A stretch of 50,546 nt of DNA from an uncultured Paracoccaceae bacterium (lineage in GTDB: Bacteria > Pseudomonadota > Alphaproteobacteria > Rhodobacterales > Rhodobacteraceae). This document shows positions 28,225 through 37,144 of this stretch, in pieces; within the stretch, counting starts at the first letter, position 1, and each line of letters opens with the position of its first letter. The stretch lies in NCBI GenBank assembly GCA_947311485.1, contig CAMZLM010000081.1, positions 1 to 50,546 on the forward strand, in the 5' to 3' direction. Below the pieces are notes generated by a model. The model was given only the letters and a program-made list of their open reading frames with translations. It did not search any database and was not told the origin of the DNA. Position numbers and translations under genes: made by a program.

Positions 28225-28266
28225 ATTAGGTCCTTGGGGTCGTTTTTAGACGATAAACCGCACGGT

Positions 28267-29409
28267 CTAAATGTGGTCGCGTATCGCGAGTTCTTGCGCG
28301 ATACTGCCCACGGTTTCCATCCAGCGTGCCACCAGATCCGGACGGCTTGGCACGGCGCAAACACCGGCGGAAATGTCCCCTTTCTTGACGGCCTCGACCG
28401 CAAGTGACACCGGAATAGACACCAGTTTTGCCATGGCCGTGGCGTTTTCGTCACCCCATGCATCCATGGTATAGGTTTTGTGGTAAACGGTCTTGCCGTC
28501 CTTTTCTGCCTTGAGGGCGACAAACATCACAACGCGGTCGGGATCGTTTTCGCCGTACGCATTGTTGCGCCAGAATTGTTCCGACATTTCCTTGAGCCTC
28601 GCTTCGCCGGCATCCCCTTGCAGGGTTTCCACCTCGGTAAACACATCGGCCCATGCCTTGGCCCAGCCGTTCAGGCGCAGTGTGCCACGCACGAATTTCT
28701 TTACCTTCCAGTCGGGGTCAAAATGGTAATCCGCGATGAACGGCAGGCTGTCGCGGTTGGGGTAGACTTCGAAGGTTTCCAGCGTTTTCAAGGGAGCTTC
28801 GTAGCTGGAGATCGCATCCCATGGTCGTGCCACGTTCAGTTCCTTGAAATTATCGATAGATTTGGAGGGCGAGCGCAACGCCTTGAGCACGCCGAGCGGT
28901 GACCAGCTGAATTTGTATTTGAACGGATTGGGTTTTTTCGGAATCCCGCCACAATAGGAAATGAACGACAATTCGTTCGCTGGATCATAGGCATCAGAGG
29001 CCCGATAATCGGCGACCAGCCAATGGGCCATGGCATGGTCAATACCCGGGTCCAGCCCAACTTCGTTCATCAGGGTCAGGCCGGCCTGTTTTGCCGCCCC
29101 GTCCAGCGCCCGCATTTCCGGCGCGATATAGGAGGAGGAGACAAAATGCGCACCTTTTTGCAAGCATAGTTCTGCCAGTGGTACATGCCAGTCGCCTGGC
29201 AACATCGACACCAGAATATCGTCTTTATGCAAGGATTCCGTGATGGCTTCTTTGCTAAAGACACGAATTTGTTGCGTCAGGTCACCAACCGCAGCCTGTG
29301 CTTTGTCTATTGTGCGGTTCCAGACCACCACATCGTGGCCGTTTTCGATCAGGCGGCGGATGCCGGGGACAGCAGAAAGGCCGGTGCCGATCCAGTGGAT
29401 TTGTGTCAT
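28267..29409 (-). CDS. Saccharopine dehydrogenase-like protein (Lys9/SDH type, glutamate-forming)
   Basis: 'MTQIHWIGTGLSAVPGIRRLIENGHDVVVWNRT', 'MNEVGLDPGIDHAMAHWLV', 'LSFISYCGGIPKKPNPFKYKFSWSPLGVL'. Confidence 0.88.
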   Translation of the reverse strand: MTQIHWIGTGLSAVPGIRRLIENGHDVVVWNRTIDKAQAAVGDLTQQIRVFSKEAITESLHKDDILVSMLPGDWHVPLAELCLQKGAHFVSSSYIAPEMRALDGAAKQAGLTLMNEVGLDPGIDHAMAHWLVADYRASDAYDPANELSFISYCGGIPKKPNPFKYKFSWSPLGVLKALRSPSKSIDNFKELNVARPWDAISSYEAPLKTLETFEVYPNRDSLPFIADYHFDPDWKVKKFVRGTLRLNGWAKAWADVFTEVETLQGDAGEARLKEMSEQFWRNNAYGENDPDRVVMFVALKAEKDGKTVYHKTYTMDAWGDENATAMAKLVSIPVSLAVEAVKKGDISAGVCAVPSRPDLVARWMETVGSIAQELAIRDHI

Positions 29410-29413
29410 GGTT

Positions 29414-30058
29414 TTATCCTTGGGCAGGGCTAAGCAAATGGCCTAGCGCGGTGATGGTATGGTCTGGTTTATGGGCCTGAAGGGCTGCAAAATCGTGAAA
29501 CAGGCGGTTTTCATCCGGTGTGAACAGGCAGGTTTGCGTGCCGGCGGCCCGTCCTGCGGTGATGTCCACATGGGAATCACCGACGATCAGGGTGCGGGCC
29601 GGTTCGGCCCCGAGGTTGGCAAGCGTGGCGGTAAAGGGTTCGGGGTCCGGTTTGCGTTCGGTGACTTCGTCCCCGGCAATGATGCTGCTGAAAAACCGGT
29701 GAAGCCGGCGCGGGGCCAGTGCCGTATTGATCAGGCGGCGCGGGCTGGAAGTGACAAGTGCCATTTGCGTGCCTTGTTCCGCCAGCATTTCAAGCGTTTC
29801 CAACGCCCCGTCGTATAGGGCGATCGTGGCCAGATTGTCCTGCACATAATCGCGGGTGTCGCGAAACATTTGCGCGGGATCAATATCGGGAAAGGTCTTG
29901 GTGCTCTCCATCGGGGCATGGAAAATGACTTGCATGATCTGGCTGTCGGGCATGGTGTAGCCCTGATTGGCCAGTCCGGTTTTATAACCTTCCAGCCACA
30001 GATGCAGGGTCATACCAAGGGTGCCGTCCCAGTCGAATATGATGCTGTCATACTGCAT
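29414..30058 (-). CDS. HAD-IA hydrolase (phosphoglycolate phosphatase-like)
   Basis: 'SIIFDWDGTLG', 'MALVTSSPRRLI', 'TLIVGDSHVDITAGRAAGTQT'. Confidence 0.85.
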   Translation of the reverse strand: MQYDSIIFDWDGTLGMTLHLWLEGYKTGLANQGYTMPDSQIMQVIFHAPMESTKTFPDIDPAQMFRDTRDYVQDNLATIALYDGALETLEMLAEQGTQMALVTSSPRRLINTALAPRRLHRFFSSIIAGDEVTERKPDPEPFTATLANLGAEPARTLIVGDSHVDITAGRAAGTQTCLFTPDENRLFHDFAALQAHKPDHTITALGHLLSPAQG

Positions 30059-31132
30059 CTACAGGTTCGCCAGATGGTCTTCAAACACGGCCTTTGCACG
30101 GCCCCAAACGCCGGTGTCGATCCGGTCAAGCGATTGAAGGGACGGCAGCAGTTGCGCGGCATAATCCTCGGACGCCTCAATCGGCAGCATCGAAGGCAGA
30201 TTGTCGATTGCCATCACATCCAGCGGCGGTTTGCCGTTTGCCGCACGGATCACGGGCGCATCAAAGGTGGTGGAATGGCTGTAAATCGGCACCGGATTGT
30301 AATCGGAATTCGGATCACAGGCCACATCCGCTACCACCGACAGGCGGCGTGGCGCAGCAAGCGCGGATTTCGGCACAAACATCGGCACGCCCGGTTGCGC
30401 AAGGATGCAGTTCACAAACAGGGTATGATCCAGAATTTCGGGAAACGGCCCACCATGGGCGGTTTCGGCCATGTCCCATTTGGTAACAGACAGGCCAAGC
30501 GATTGAAGGCAATCACGGGCACCGCTGCCGACGCGGCCAAGAGCACCAATCACAATGGCATCGGGTGTGTCCGCGCCATTGGCCAGACCGGCGGCAAGGT
30601 CGGTTTTCAGGTCTTCCACCAACGCATCACGGCCCCTATAAACGCCAACGGATGCCGGACCGGGAATATCCCCCGCCTGCTGGGCCGCCCATGTTTTCAG
30701 CCCCACAGCTGCGCCGGCAAAACCGGCCCAATAACCGAATGCCGCCACGCGCCGGCCGGTTTCATCCACCAGATACTCCAGATCATAAAGCGTGCCGCCG
30801 CCCTGTTTGAACCGCCGCAACAGATCAGGGCCGTCGGCCTGGCCTTTGAATGCATGGCCAAACATGATGTGGCGATGTTTGAGCGGGGTGCCATCCTCTG
30901 GCAGCTCTTTCAGGCCGAAAATGATCGCTTCCTCAGGGGCCTGCGGCCAGGACCCTTCGTCGGCGATGCTGCAACCGGTTGCCTCAAACCCCGCGAGCGG
31001 CATGGCGCGGCAAGAGGAGCGTTCCACGGTGACGGTGAAGCCGGCATCCATCAAGGCGCGTACGCCGTCTGGAGTGATACCGATGCGTTGTTCATTCGCA
31101 CGCTGTTCTGCGCGTACCCAAAGATGTGTCAT
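30059..31132 (-). CDS. Saccharopine dehydrogenase, lysine-forming type (Lys1/LKR-like)
   Basis: 'RAEQRANEQRIGITPDGVRALMDAGFTVTVERSS', 'AFGYWAGFAGAAVGLKTW', 'DVACDPNSDYNPVPIYSHSTTF'. Confidence 0.88.
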   Translation of the reverse strand: MTHLWVRAEQRANEQRIGITPDGVRALMDAGFTVTVERSSCRAMPLAGFEATGCSIADEGSWPQAPEEAIIFGLKELPEDGTPLKHRHIMFGHAFKGQADGPDLLRRFKQGGGTLYDLEYLVDETGRRVAAFGYWAGFAGAAVGLKTWAAQQAGDIPGPASVGVYRGRDALVEDLKTDLAAGLANGADTPDAIVIGALGRVGSGARDCLQSLGLSVTKWDMAETAHGGPFPEILDHTLFVNCILAQPGVPMFVPKSALAAPRRLSVVADVACDPNSDYNPVPIYSHSTTFDAPVIRAANGKPPLDVMAIDNLPSMLPIEASEDYAAQLLPSLQSLDRIDTGVWGRAKAVFEDHLANL

Positions 31133-31300
31133 GGTTGTGATCCCGTATTTTTCCCGATTGTTGGCGTAATCAGGCGCGGATTGCCAGTGGAATTTTTATA
31201 AGAGGCGTAAACCGTGCGCCTGATGTCGGTTATCGGGTTGGCGGGGATGTGGGGGGCGTGATCTAAGAGTGGTAGCCTCAAACTAACCGGATGTTATCCT

Positions 31301-34072
31301 ATGTCTGACACAGTCGAATTTACCTTGAATGGAAAAACCGTAAACGCTGCGGTGGATGAAACCATATGGGAGGTTGCCAAACGGATTGGCACCGATATCC
31401 CGCATCTGTGCCATTCCGGGGAAAAGGGCTATCGTGCCGATGGGAATTGTCGTGCCTGCATGGTGGAAATCGACGGCGAGCGGACGCTGGCGGCCTCTTG
31501 CGTACGCAAGCCGGCGGCGGGCATGGTGGTGACCAGTGACAGTGCGCGGGCCACTTCGGCACGTAAAATGGTGATGGAATTGCTGCTGGCGGATCAGCCA
31601 CCCCGCGATCAGGCCCATGATGCGGGGGCGCATTTTTGGGATATGGCGGATGCGCAGGGGATCAGCGACAGCCGTTTTCCGGCACGTGAAAATATTCCAC
31701 TTCTCGACAGCAGCCATGTGGCCATGTCGGTTAATCTGGACGCGTGCATTGCGTGCAACCTCTGTGTGCGGGCGTGTCGCGAGGTGCAGGTGAATGATGT
31801 GATTGGCCTGTCCGGGCGCGGGGCCGCGAACCGGATCACCTTTGATCTGGCCGATCCGATGGGCGCGTCAAGCTGTGTCGCCTGCGGGGAATGTGTGCAG
31901 GCCTGCCCGACCGGTGCCTTGATGCCGGCGGCAGTGCTGAATGAAACGCAACAGGGCGACAGCCGCGTCTTTGATCGCGAAGTGAAGTCCGTTTGCCCGT
32001 TTTGCGGGGTCGGCTGCCAGATCAGCCTGAAAATCCGCGATGACCGCGTGGCCTGGGTGGATGGCATCGATGGTCCCGCCAATGAGGGGCGGCTTTGTGT
32101 CAAAGGGCGGTTCGGGTTTGACTATATCCATCATCCGCACCGGTTGACCACACCGTTGATCCGGCGCGAAGATGCACCGGCCAAAGGGATGAATGTGGAT
32201 CCGTCCAATCCGCTGACCCATTTCCGCGAAGCTACGTGGGATGAGGCCCTGCAAGCCGCCGCCGGTGGGTTGGCGCGTCTGCGCGATGCGCATGGCGGCG
32301 GGACCATTGCCGGCTTCGGATCCGCCAAATGCACGAACGAAGAAGCCTATCTGTTTCAAAAGTTGATCCGCCAAGGGTTTGGTACCAACAACGTTGATCA
32401 CTGCACGCGCCTGTGCCATGCGTCTTCGGTCGCAGCATTGTTGGAGAACGTCGGTTCCGGTGCCGTGACAGCCACCTTTAACGAGATCGAAAACGCCGAT
32501 GTGGCTATCGTGATCGGCTGTAATCCGGTGGAAAACCATCCGGTGGCCGCGACCTATTTCAAACAATTCACCAAACGGGGGGGCAAACTGATCGTGATGG
32601 ACCCGCGTGGCGTGGGGCTTGCGCAGTATGCCAGCCACCGGCTGCACTTCCGGCCCGGCACCGATGTGGCGATGCTGAACGCGATCATGCATGTGATTGT
32701 GGAGGAACGTCTCTACGATGCTGATTACATCGCCAAGTATACCGAGAACTGGGAGGCACAAAAGGCACACCTAAAGGATTTCACCCCCGAAAAAATGGCC
32801 CCCCTTTGTGGTGTGTCCGCCGATGATTTGCGACAGGTCGCGCGGGTGTTTTCCGGTGCCAAGGCAGGGATGATTTTCTGGGGTATGGGGGTGTCACAAC
32901 ACATCCATGGCACGGATAACGCCCGTTGTCTGATCAGCCTCGCCCTGATGACAGGGCAGGTCGGCCGACCGGGCACGGGATTGCATCCATTACGGGGGCA
33001 AAACAACGTGCAAGGGGCATCCGATGCGGGGCTGATTCCGATGTTTCTGCCGGACTATCAGGACGTAACCGACGATGGTGTGCGCTCTGCCTTCACGGAG
33101 ATTTGGCAATCGGACACTGATTTTTCCGCTGAAAAAGGCCTTACCGTGGTGGAAATTATCCATGCCATCCACGCAGCGCAGATCAAGGGTATGTATATTC
33201 TGGGCGAAAACCCGGCGATGTCGGATCCGGATGTGGATCATGCCCGCGCCGCATTGGCAAAACTGGATCATCTGGTGGTGCAGGATATTTTCCTGACCGA
33301 AACCGCCAATTATGCCGATGTGATCCTGCCTGCCGCCGCCTTTGCGGAAAAAAACGGCACCGTTACAAATACCAACCGCCAGGTGCAAATGGGCCGCGCG
33401 GCCGTGCCGCCGGCAGGACAGGCGCGCGAAGATTGGCGCATCACCACAGATCTGGCACGGCATCTGGGACTGGATTGGGGCTATACCCACCCGTCTGAAA
33501 TTTTTGCCGAAATGAAGCAAGGGATGAAATCTCTGAACAACATTACTTGGGAACGGTTGGAACGCGAGGCCGTGACCTATCCGTCACTTTCCCCCGAAGA
33601 CCCGGGGCAGGCGATCGTGTTTGGCGACGGCTTTCCGCGTCCGGACAAACGCGCGCGGTTTACGCCTGCCAATATTGTCGCGCCGGATGATACACCGGAT
33701 GCTGCGTATCCGCTGATCCTGACCACAGGACGGCAGTTGGAACACTGGCACACCGGTACCATGACGCGTCGTTCAACCGTGCTGGACGCGGTGGAGCCAG
33801 AGGCAAACTGCTCGCTGCACCCCAAAACCCTGCGCGCGCTGGGCGTGGTGGCCGGTGATATGATCCGCCTGACCACCAAACGTGGCAGTATCGACATCAT
33901 GGCCCGCGCGGACCGCGCGGTGGCCACAGACATGGTGTTCCTGCCCTTCGCCTATGTCGAAGCCGCAGCCAATTTGTTAACCAATGCGGCGCTCGATCCC
34001 TATGGCAAAATACCCGAATTCAAATTCTCGGCGGTCAGAGTTGAAAAAGCCCGAAATATCGCGGCTGAATAA
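31301..34072 (+). CDS. fdhF: Cytoplasmic-type formate dehydrogenase alpha subunit with N-terminal 2Fe-2S and 4Fe-4S domains
   Basis: 2Fe-2S ferredoxin N-terminus (HLCHSGEKGYRADGNCRACMVEI), ferredoxin motifs (CIACNLCVRAC, CVACGECVQAC), Mo-bisPGD domain with Cys active site (NNVDHCTRLCHASSVAALL). Confidence 0.9.
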   Translation: MSDTVEFTLNGKTVNAAVDETIWEVAKRIGTDIPHLCHSGEKGYRADGNCRACMVEIDGERTLAASCVRKPAAGMVVTSDSARATSARKMVMELLLADQPPRDQAHDAGAHFWDMADAQGISDSRFPARENIPLLDSSHVAMSVNLDACIACNLCVRACREVQVNDVIGLSGRGAANRITFDLADPMGASSCVACGECVQACPTGALMPAAVLNETQQGDSRVFDREVKSVCPFCGVGCQISLKIRDDRVAWVDGIDGPANEGRLCVKGRFGFDYIHHPHRLTTPLIRREDAPAKGMNVDPSNPLTHFREATWDEALQAAAGGLARLRDAHGGGTIAGFGSAKCTNEEAYLFQKLIRQGFGTNNVDHCTRLCHASSVAALLENVGSGAVTATFNEIENADVAIVIGCNPVENHPVAATYFKQFTKRGGKLIVMDPRGVGLAQYASHRLHFRPGTDVAMLNAIMHVIVEERLYDADYIAKYTENWEAQKAHLKDFTPEKMAPLCGVSADDLRQVARVFSGAKAGMIFWGMGVSQHIHGTDNARCLISLALMTGQVGRPGTGLHPLRGQNNVQGASDAGLIPMFLPDYQDVTDDGVRSAFTEIWQSDTDFSAEKGLTVVEIIHAIHAAQIKGMYILGENPAMSDPDVDHARAALAKLDHLVVQDIFLTETANYADVILPAAAFAEKNGTVTNTNRQVQMGRAAVPPAGQAREDWRITTDLARHLGLDWGYTHPSEIFAEMKQGMKSLNNITWERLEREAVTYPSLSPEDPGQAIVFGDGFPRPDKRARFTPANIVAPDDTPDAAYPLILTTGRQLEHWHTGTMTRRSTVLDAVEPEANCSLHPKTLRALGVVAGDMIRLTTKRGSIDIMARADRAVATDMVFLPFAYVEAAANLLTNAALDPYGKIPEFKFSAVRVEKARNIAAE

Positions 34073-34084
34073 CCTGCCAACCCT

Positions 34085-34140
34085 TTCGAATTCGCGCAAA
34101 TATCCCCGCCGGAGGCATGAAATCTATGCACACCGGCGGT
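34085..34140. repeat. Degenerate second copy of the palindromic repeat
   Basis: TTCGAATTCGCGCAAATATCCCCGCCGGAGGCAT (34085-34118) matches 28146-28179 at 32/34 positions; right arm degenerate (ATGCACACCGGCGGT). Confidence 0.8.
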
Positions 34141-34146
34141 CCCCGG

Positions 34147-35469
34147 TTATCCGTTTACAAAATGTAAATCCGCAAACCGGCCCCTCAAGTCCGCGACCTC
34201 GGGGGCCAGCGCTTCGGGGGTGTCGCTGTTTAGTGCTGCCACAAACAGATTCACCAGGGGTTCCAGGTTTTCCGGAGTGATGCCAAACCGCACGATTTCC
34301 GGTGTGCCGATGCGCAGCCCGTTCAGATCGCCGACAACCTCGGCTATTGGCAATCCGATGCCGCAGGTCAAAAAACCGGCTCGGCGCAAGTGTTTGGCGG
34401 CGTGCTGGCCCCCGCCATAGGCTGCGGCCTCGATAGCGAACTGATGCGATCGGGTGAAACTACCGCTGCCCTGAAATACCTTTACCCCCTGTGCGTCCAG
34501 CCGTGCAGCAAAGGCCTGTGCTACATCGACCATGGTTTGGGCATACTCGGCCCCGTGGTCGCGCCAGTCCAGCAGGGTCATCGCCAATGCGGCAGATTTA
34601 CCGGCATCAAAATTGGCTGTCATCCCCGGATAGGCGATGGCGTCCAGACGCTCGGCCAGTTCCGCATCATTGCTGACGATCAGCCCGCCCGCCGGCCCGC
34701 CAAGGGATTTATAGGTACTCATGGTCATCAAATGCGCGCCTTGCGCCAATGGATCGGGCCAAACGCCCCCTGCAATAATCCCGCATTGGTGGGCGGCATC
34801 AAACAGAACTTTGGCCCCGACCAGATCTGCAATCGCGCGGATTTCCGCCACCGGATGCGGAAACAAGTTCAGGCTGCACCCGATGGTGATCAGCTTGGGC
34901 CGGCATTCCTGCGCCAGCGCGCGCAAGCCAGCCATATCCACCGTATAGCCATCCGCGTTCACCGGTGCGTGGTGGATTTTCAGGCCGTACAACCCCGCGC
35001 AACCCGCCATGTGGTGGGTGACGTGGCCGCCAATGCTGGCCGGTGGCGCGATAATCACATCCCCGGGTTTACAGGTGGCCATAAATGCATAGAGATTGGC
35101 TATCGCGCCAGAGGGCACCCGAATTTCGGCAAAATCTGCGTTGAATACTTCGGCGGCCAACTCGGCGGCAATCACTTCGATTTCCTCGATCGCTTCCAGC
35201 CCGACTTCGTATTTATCCCCCGGATACCCCAGCGAGGGACGTTCGCTCAATCCGCTATTCAGAAACGCGGCGGCGCGCGGGTTGATAACGTTGGTGGCAG
35301 GGTTGAGGTTGAAACAGTCCCGTTCGTGGATCTGCCGGTTGGCTGTGGCGAGGCTCTGCAGCCTTGCGCTAATTGTGCTGCTGTCTTGTGTGGCGGTCTG
35401 GGCGGCATATTCCTGAACCAGACGTTCACTGTTTGCCGGCACCCATGGGCGGGTTTTTAACTGTGTCAT
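34147..35469 (-). CDS. Serine hydroxymethyltransferase-like PLP enzyme (GlyA paralog)
   Basis: 'NPRAAAFLNSGLSERPSLGYPGDKYEVGLEAIEEIEVIAAE', PLP-lysine region 'LMTMSTYKSLGGPAGGLI'. Start 35469 preferred over ORF-track 35589. Confidence 0.8.
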   Translation of the reverse strand: MTQLKTRPWVPANSERLVQEYAAQTATQDSSTISARLQSLATANRQIHERDCFNLNPATNVINPRAAAFLNSGLSERPSLGYPGDKYEVGLEAIEEIEVIAAELAAEVFNADFAEIRVPSGAIANLYAFMATCKPGDVIIAPPASIGGHVTHHMAGCAGLYGLKIHHAPVNADGYTVDMAGLRALAQECRPKLITIGCSLNLFPHPVAEIRAIADLVGAKVLFDAAHQCGIIAGGVWPDPLAQGAHLMTMSTYKSLGGPAGGLIVSNDAELAERLDAIAYPGMTANFDAGKSAALAMTLLDWRDHGAEYAQTMVDVAQAFAARLDAQGVKVFQGSGSFTRSHQFAIEAAAYGGGQHAAKHLRRAGFLTCGIGLPIAEVVGDLNGLRIGTPEIVRFGITPENLEPLVNLFVAALNSDTPEALAPEVADLRGRFADLHFVNG

Positions 35470-35570
35470 TGATTGCTCCTGTGTTTCTGGCAGGGGACCA
35501 TAAAAGCGGCTTGGCGGCAAACCAGTCTTTCGGTAAACTGGGCCTAGAAAAACTACGCCAAAGATTGCCC

Positions 35571-36473
35571 ATGCCCGTCCTGCCCCCACGCCCCAAAGGT
35601 CCGCCGCTCAATGCCCTGCGCGCATTCGAGGCCGCCGCCCGTCTGGGGGGCTTCAAGCAGGCGGCGCAGGAGCTGAATGTCACTCCCGGTGCGGTGGCCC
35701 AGCAGGTCAAGCAACTGGAAACATGGTGCGGCGCGGTCCTGTTTGAGCGCCATGCAACCGGCGTGCGGCTTGGCGCGCTTGGCCAGCAGGTGTTACCGGA
35801 TTTCATCGCCGCCTTTGACGCCATGGCGCGCGCCCATCAACACCTGAGCAGTGCCGCCGCCAATCGTCTGCGCATTGCGGCGCTGCCCAGCATTGCGCAA
35901 CTCTGGCTGGGACCGCGTTTGCCCGATATCCGCGCGGCACTCGGTGGGGTGTCGATTTCGGTCACCGCGATGGAGGAACCGCCCAATCTGGCACGCGAAC
36001 CCTATGATCTATCGATATTTTTTGAACCCAAGCCGCGCAAGCAGGCATGGTTTCAATCCGGTCGGGATCAGCTCTTGCCGGTTTGCGCGCCTGCGCTGGC
36101 GGCGCAGCTGCGTGATCCGGTGGATATGGCCGCGCACCCCTGCTTGTTTGATCTGGCTTGGCCGGATGACTGGGAAAAATGGCTGCAATCCCTGCCGGAA
36201 ACAGCGCGGTTTACCCCGTCCGGACCGGCGTTTTCGCTCTATAGCATGGCGGTTGCCGAGGCCATTGCCGGGGCCGGTATTTTGATGGGACATCGCGCGC
36301 TGGTGGTCCCTGATCTGGCCAGTGGCAGGCTGGTAGCTCCGTTTGAACAGACACAGCGGATTAACAGTTTTTTGACTGTGGAAAAACGCATTGGCGCGAG
36401 GCGGAACCGGATGCTGGACCGGTTGGCGGATTTGCTGGTTCAGCCCCAGTTTACCTCACCCAGAAAAATATAG
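35571..36473 (+). CDS. LysR-family transcriptional regulator (GcvA-like)
   Basis: 'PPLNALRAFEAAARLGGFKQAAQELNVTPGAVAQQVKQLETWCGAVLFER'. Confidence 0.88.
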   Translation: MPVLPPRPKGPPLNALRAFEAAARLGGFKQAAQELNVTPGAVAQQVKQLETWCGAVLFERHATGVRLGALGQQVLPDFIAAFDAMARAHQHLSSAAANRLRIAALPSIAQLWLGPRLPDIRAALGGVSISVTAMEEPPNLAREPYDLSIFFEPKPRKQAWFQSGRDQLLPVCAPALAAQLRDPVDMAAHPCLFDLAWPDDWEKWLQSLPETARFTPSGPAFSLYSMAVAEAIAGAGILMGHRALVVPDLASGRLVAPFEQTQRINSFLTVEKRIGARRNRMLDRLADLLVQPQFTSPRKI

Positions 36474-37144
36474 CCGGCCCCGTAGATGGTTTTGATCAGG
36501 CGTGGATTTTTCGGATCTTCGCGCAGTTTGGTCCGCAGGCGTGACACGCGCACATCCATGGCGCGATCGAAGCTGTCACCGGCCACCCCGCCAAGGGTTT
36601 CCTGCATATACTGGCGTGTAATCAGCCGGTTCGGGGAGTTCAGGAACAGCTTCAGAACCTCGCCTTCAGCATGGGACAGGGGCAGAATATCGCCGTTTTC
36701 GGCCTGTAACTGAAATTGGTCAAAATCCGCGCTCCAGCCGGCAAAGCGGGCGATAGAGGCCTTTTGCCCGCCTGCCTGTTGTCTGCGCCGAAGCAGGACG
36801 CGGGCGCGCGCGACGACCTCGGCGGGATCAAAAGGCTTGGAAATATAGTCGTCTGCGCCCAGTTCCAGACCGGTGATTTTATCCTGCACCCGCGAACGCC
36901 CCGATATAATAATAATCCGCGCCCCCTGTTCCAGTGCCAGTCGGTGCACCAGCGCCAGCCCGTCCTTGTCCGGCAGGCCCAGATCGACCAGACAGATATC
37001 CGGTTTCATGGTGGCGAGGGCGGCCTCGAATTCGGTGGCGCGGCCAAAGGAAGCGGTGCGAAAACCGGCATCCTCGAGCGCGGTGGCAAGCATGGAACGG
37101 ATTTGGGGTTCGTCATCCAGAATGGTGATCAGGGGGGCGGTCAT
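36440..37144 (-). CDS. OmpR-type response regulator
   Basis: REC (ITILDDEPQIRS, DICLVDLGLPDKDGL) and winged-helix C-terminal domain (DRAMDVRVSRLRTKLREDPKNPRLIKTIYGAGYIF). Confidence 0.92.
   Translation of the reverse strand: MTAPLITILDDEPQIRSMLATALEDAGFRTASFGRATEFEAALATMKPDICLVDLGLPDKDGLALVHRLALEQGARIIIISGRSRVQDKITGLELGADDYISKPFDPAEVVARARVLLRRRQQAGGQKASIARFAGWSADFDQFQLQAENGDILPLSHAEGEVLKLFLNSPNRLITRQYMQETLGGVAGDSFDRAMDVRVSRLRTKLREDPKNPRLIKTIYGAGYIFLGEVNWG

Noticed and set aside
29870-31201. 443-aa plus-strand ORF over the HAD and Lys1-like genes
   Set aside because: Antisense shadow with no motif; the minus-strand operon is convincing.
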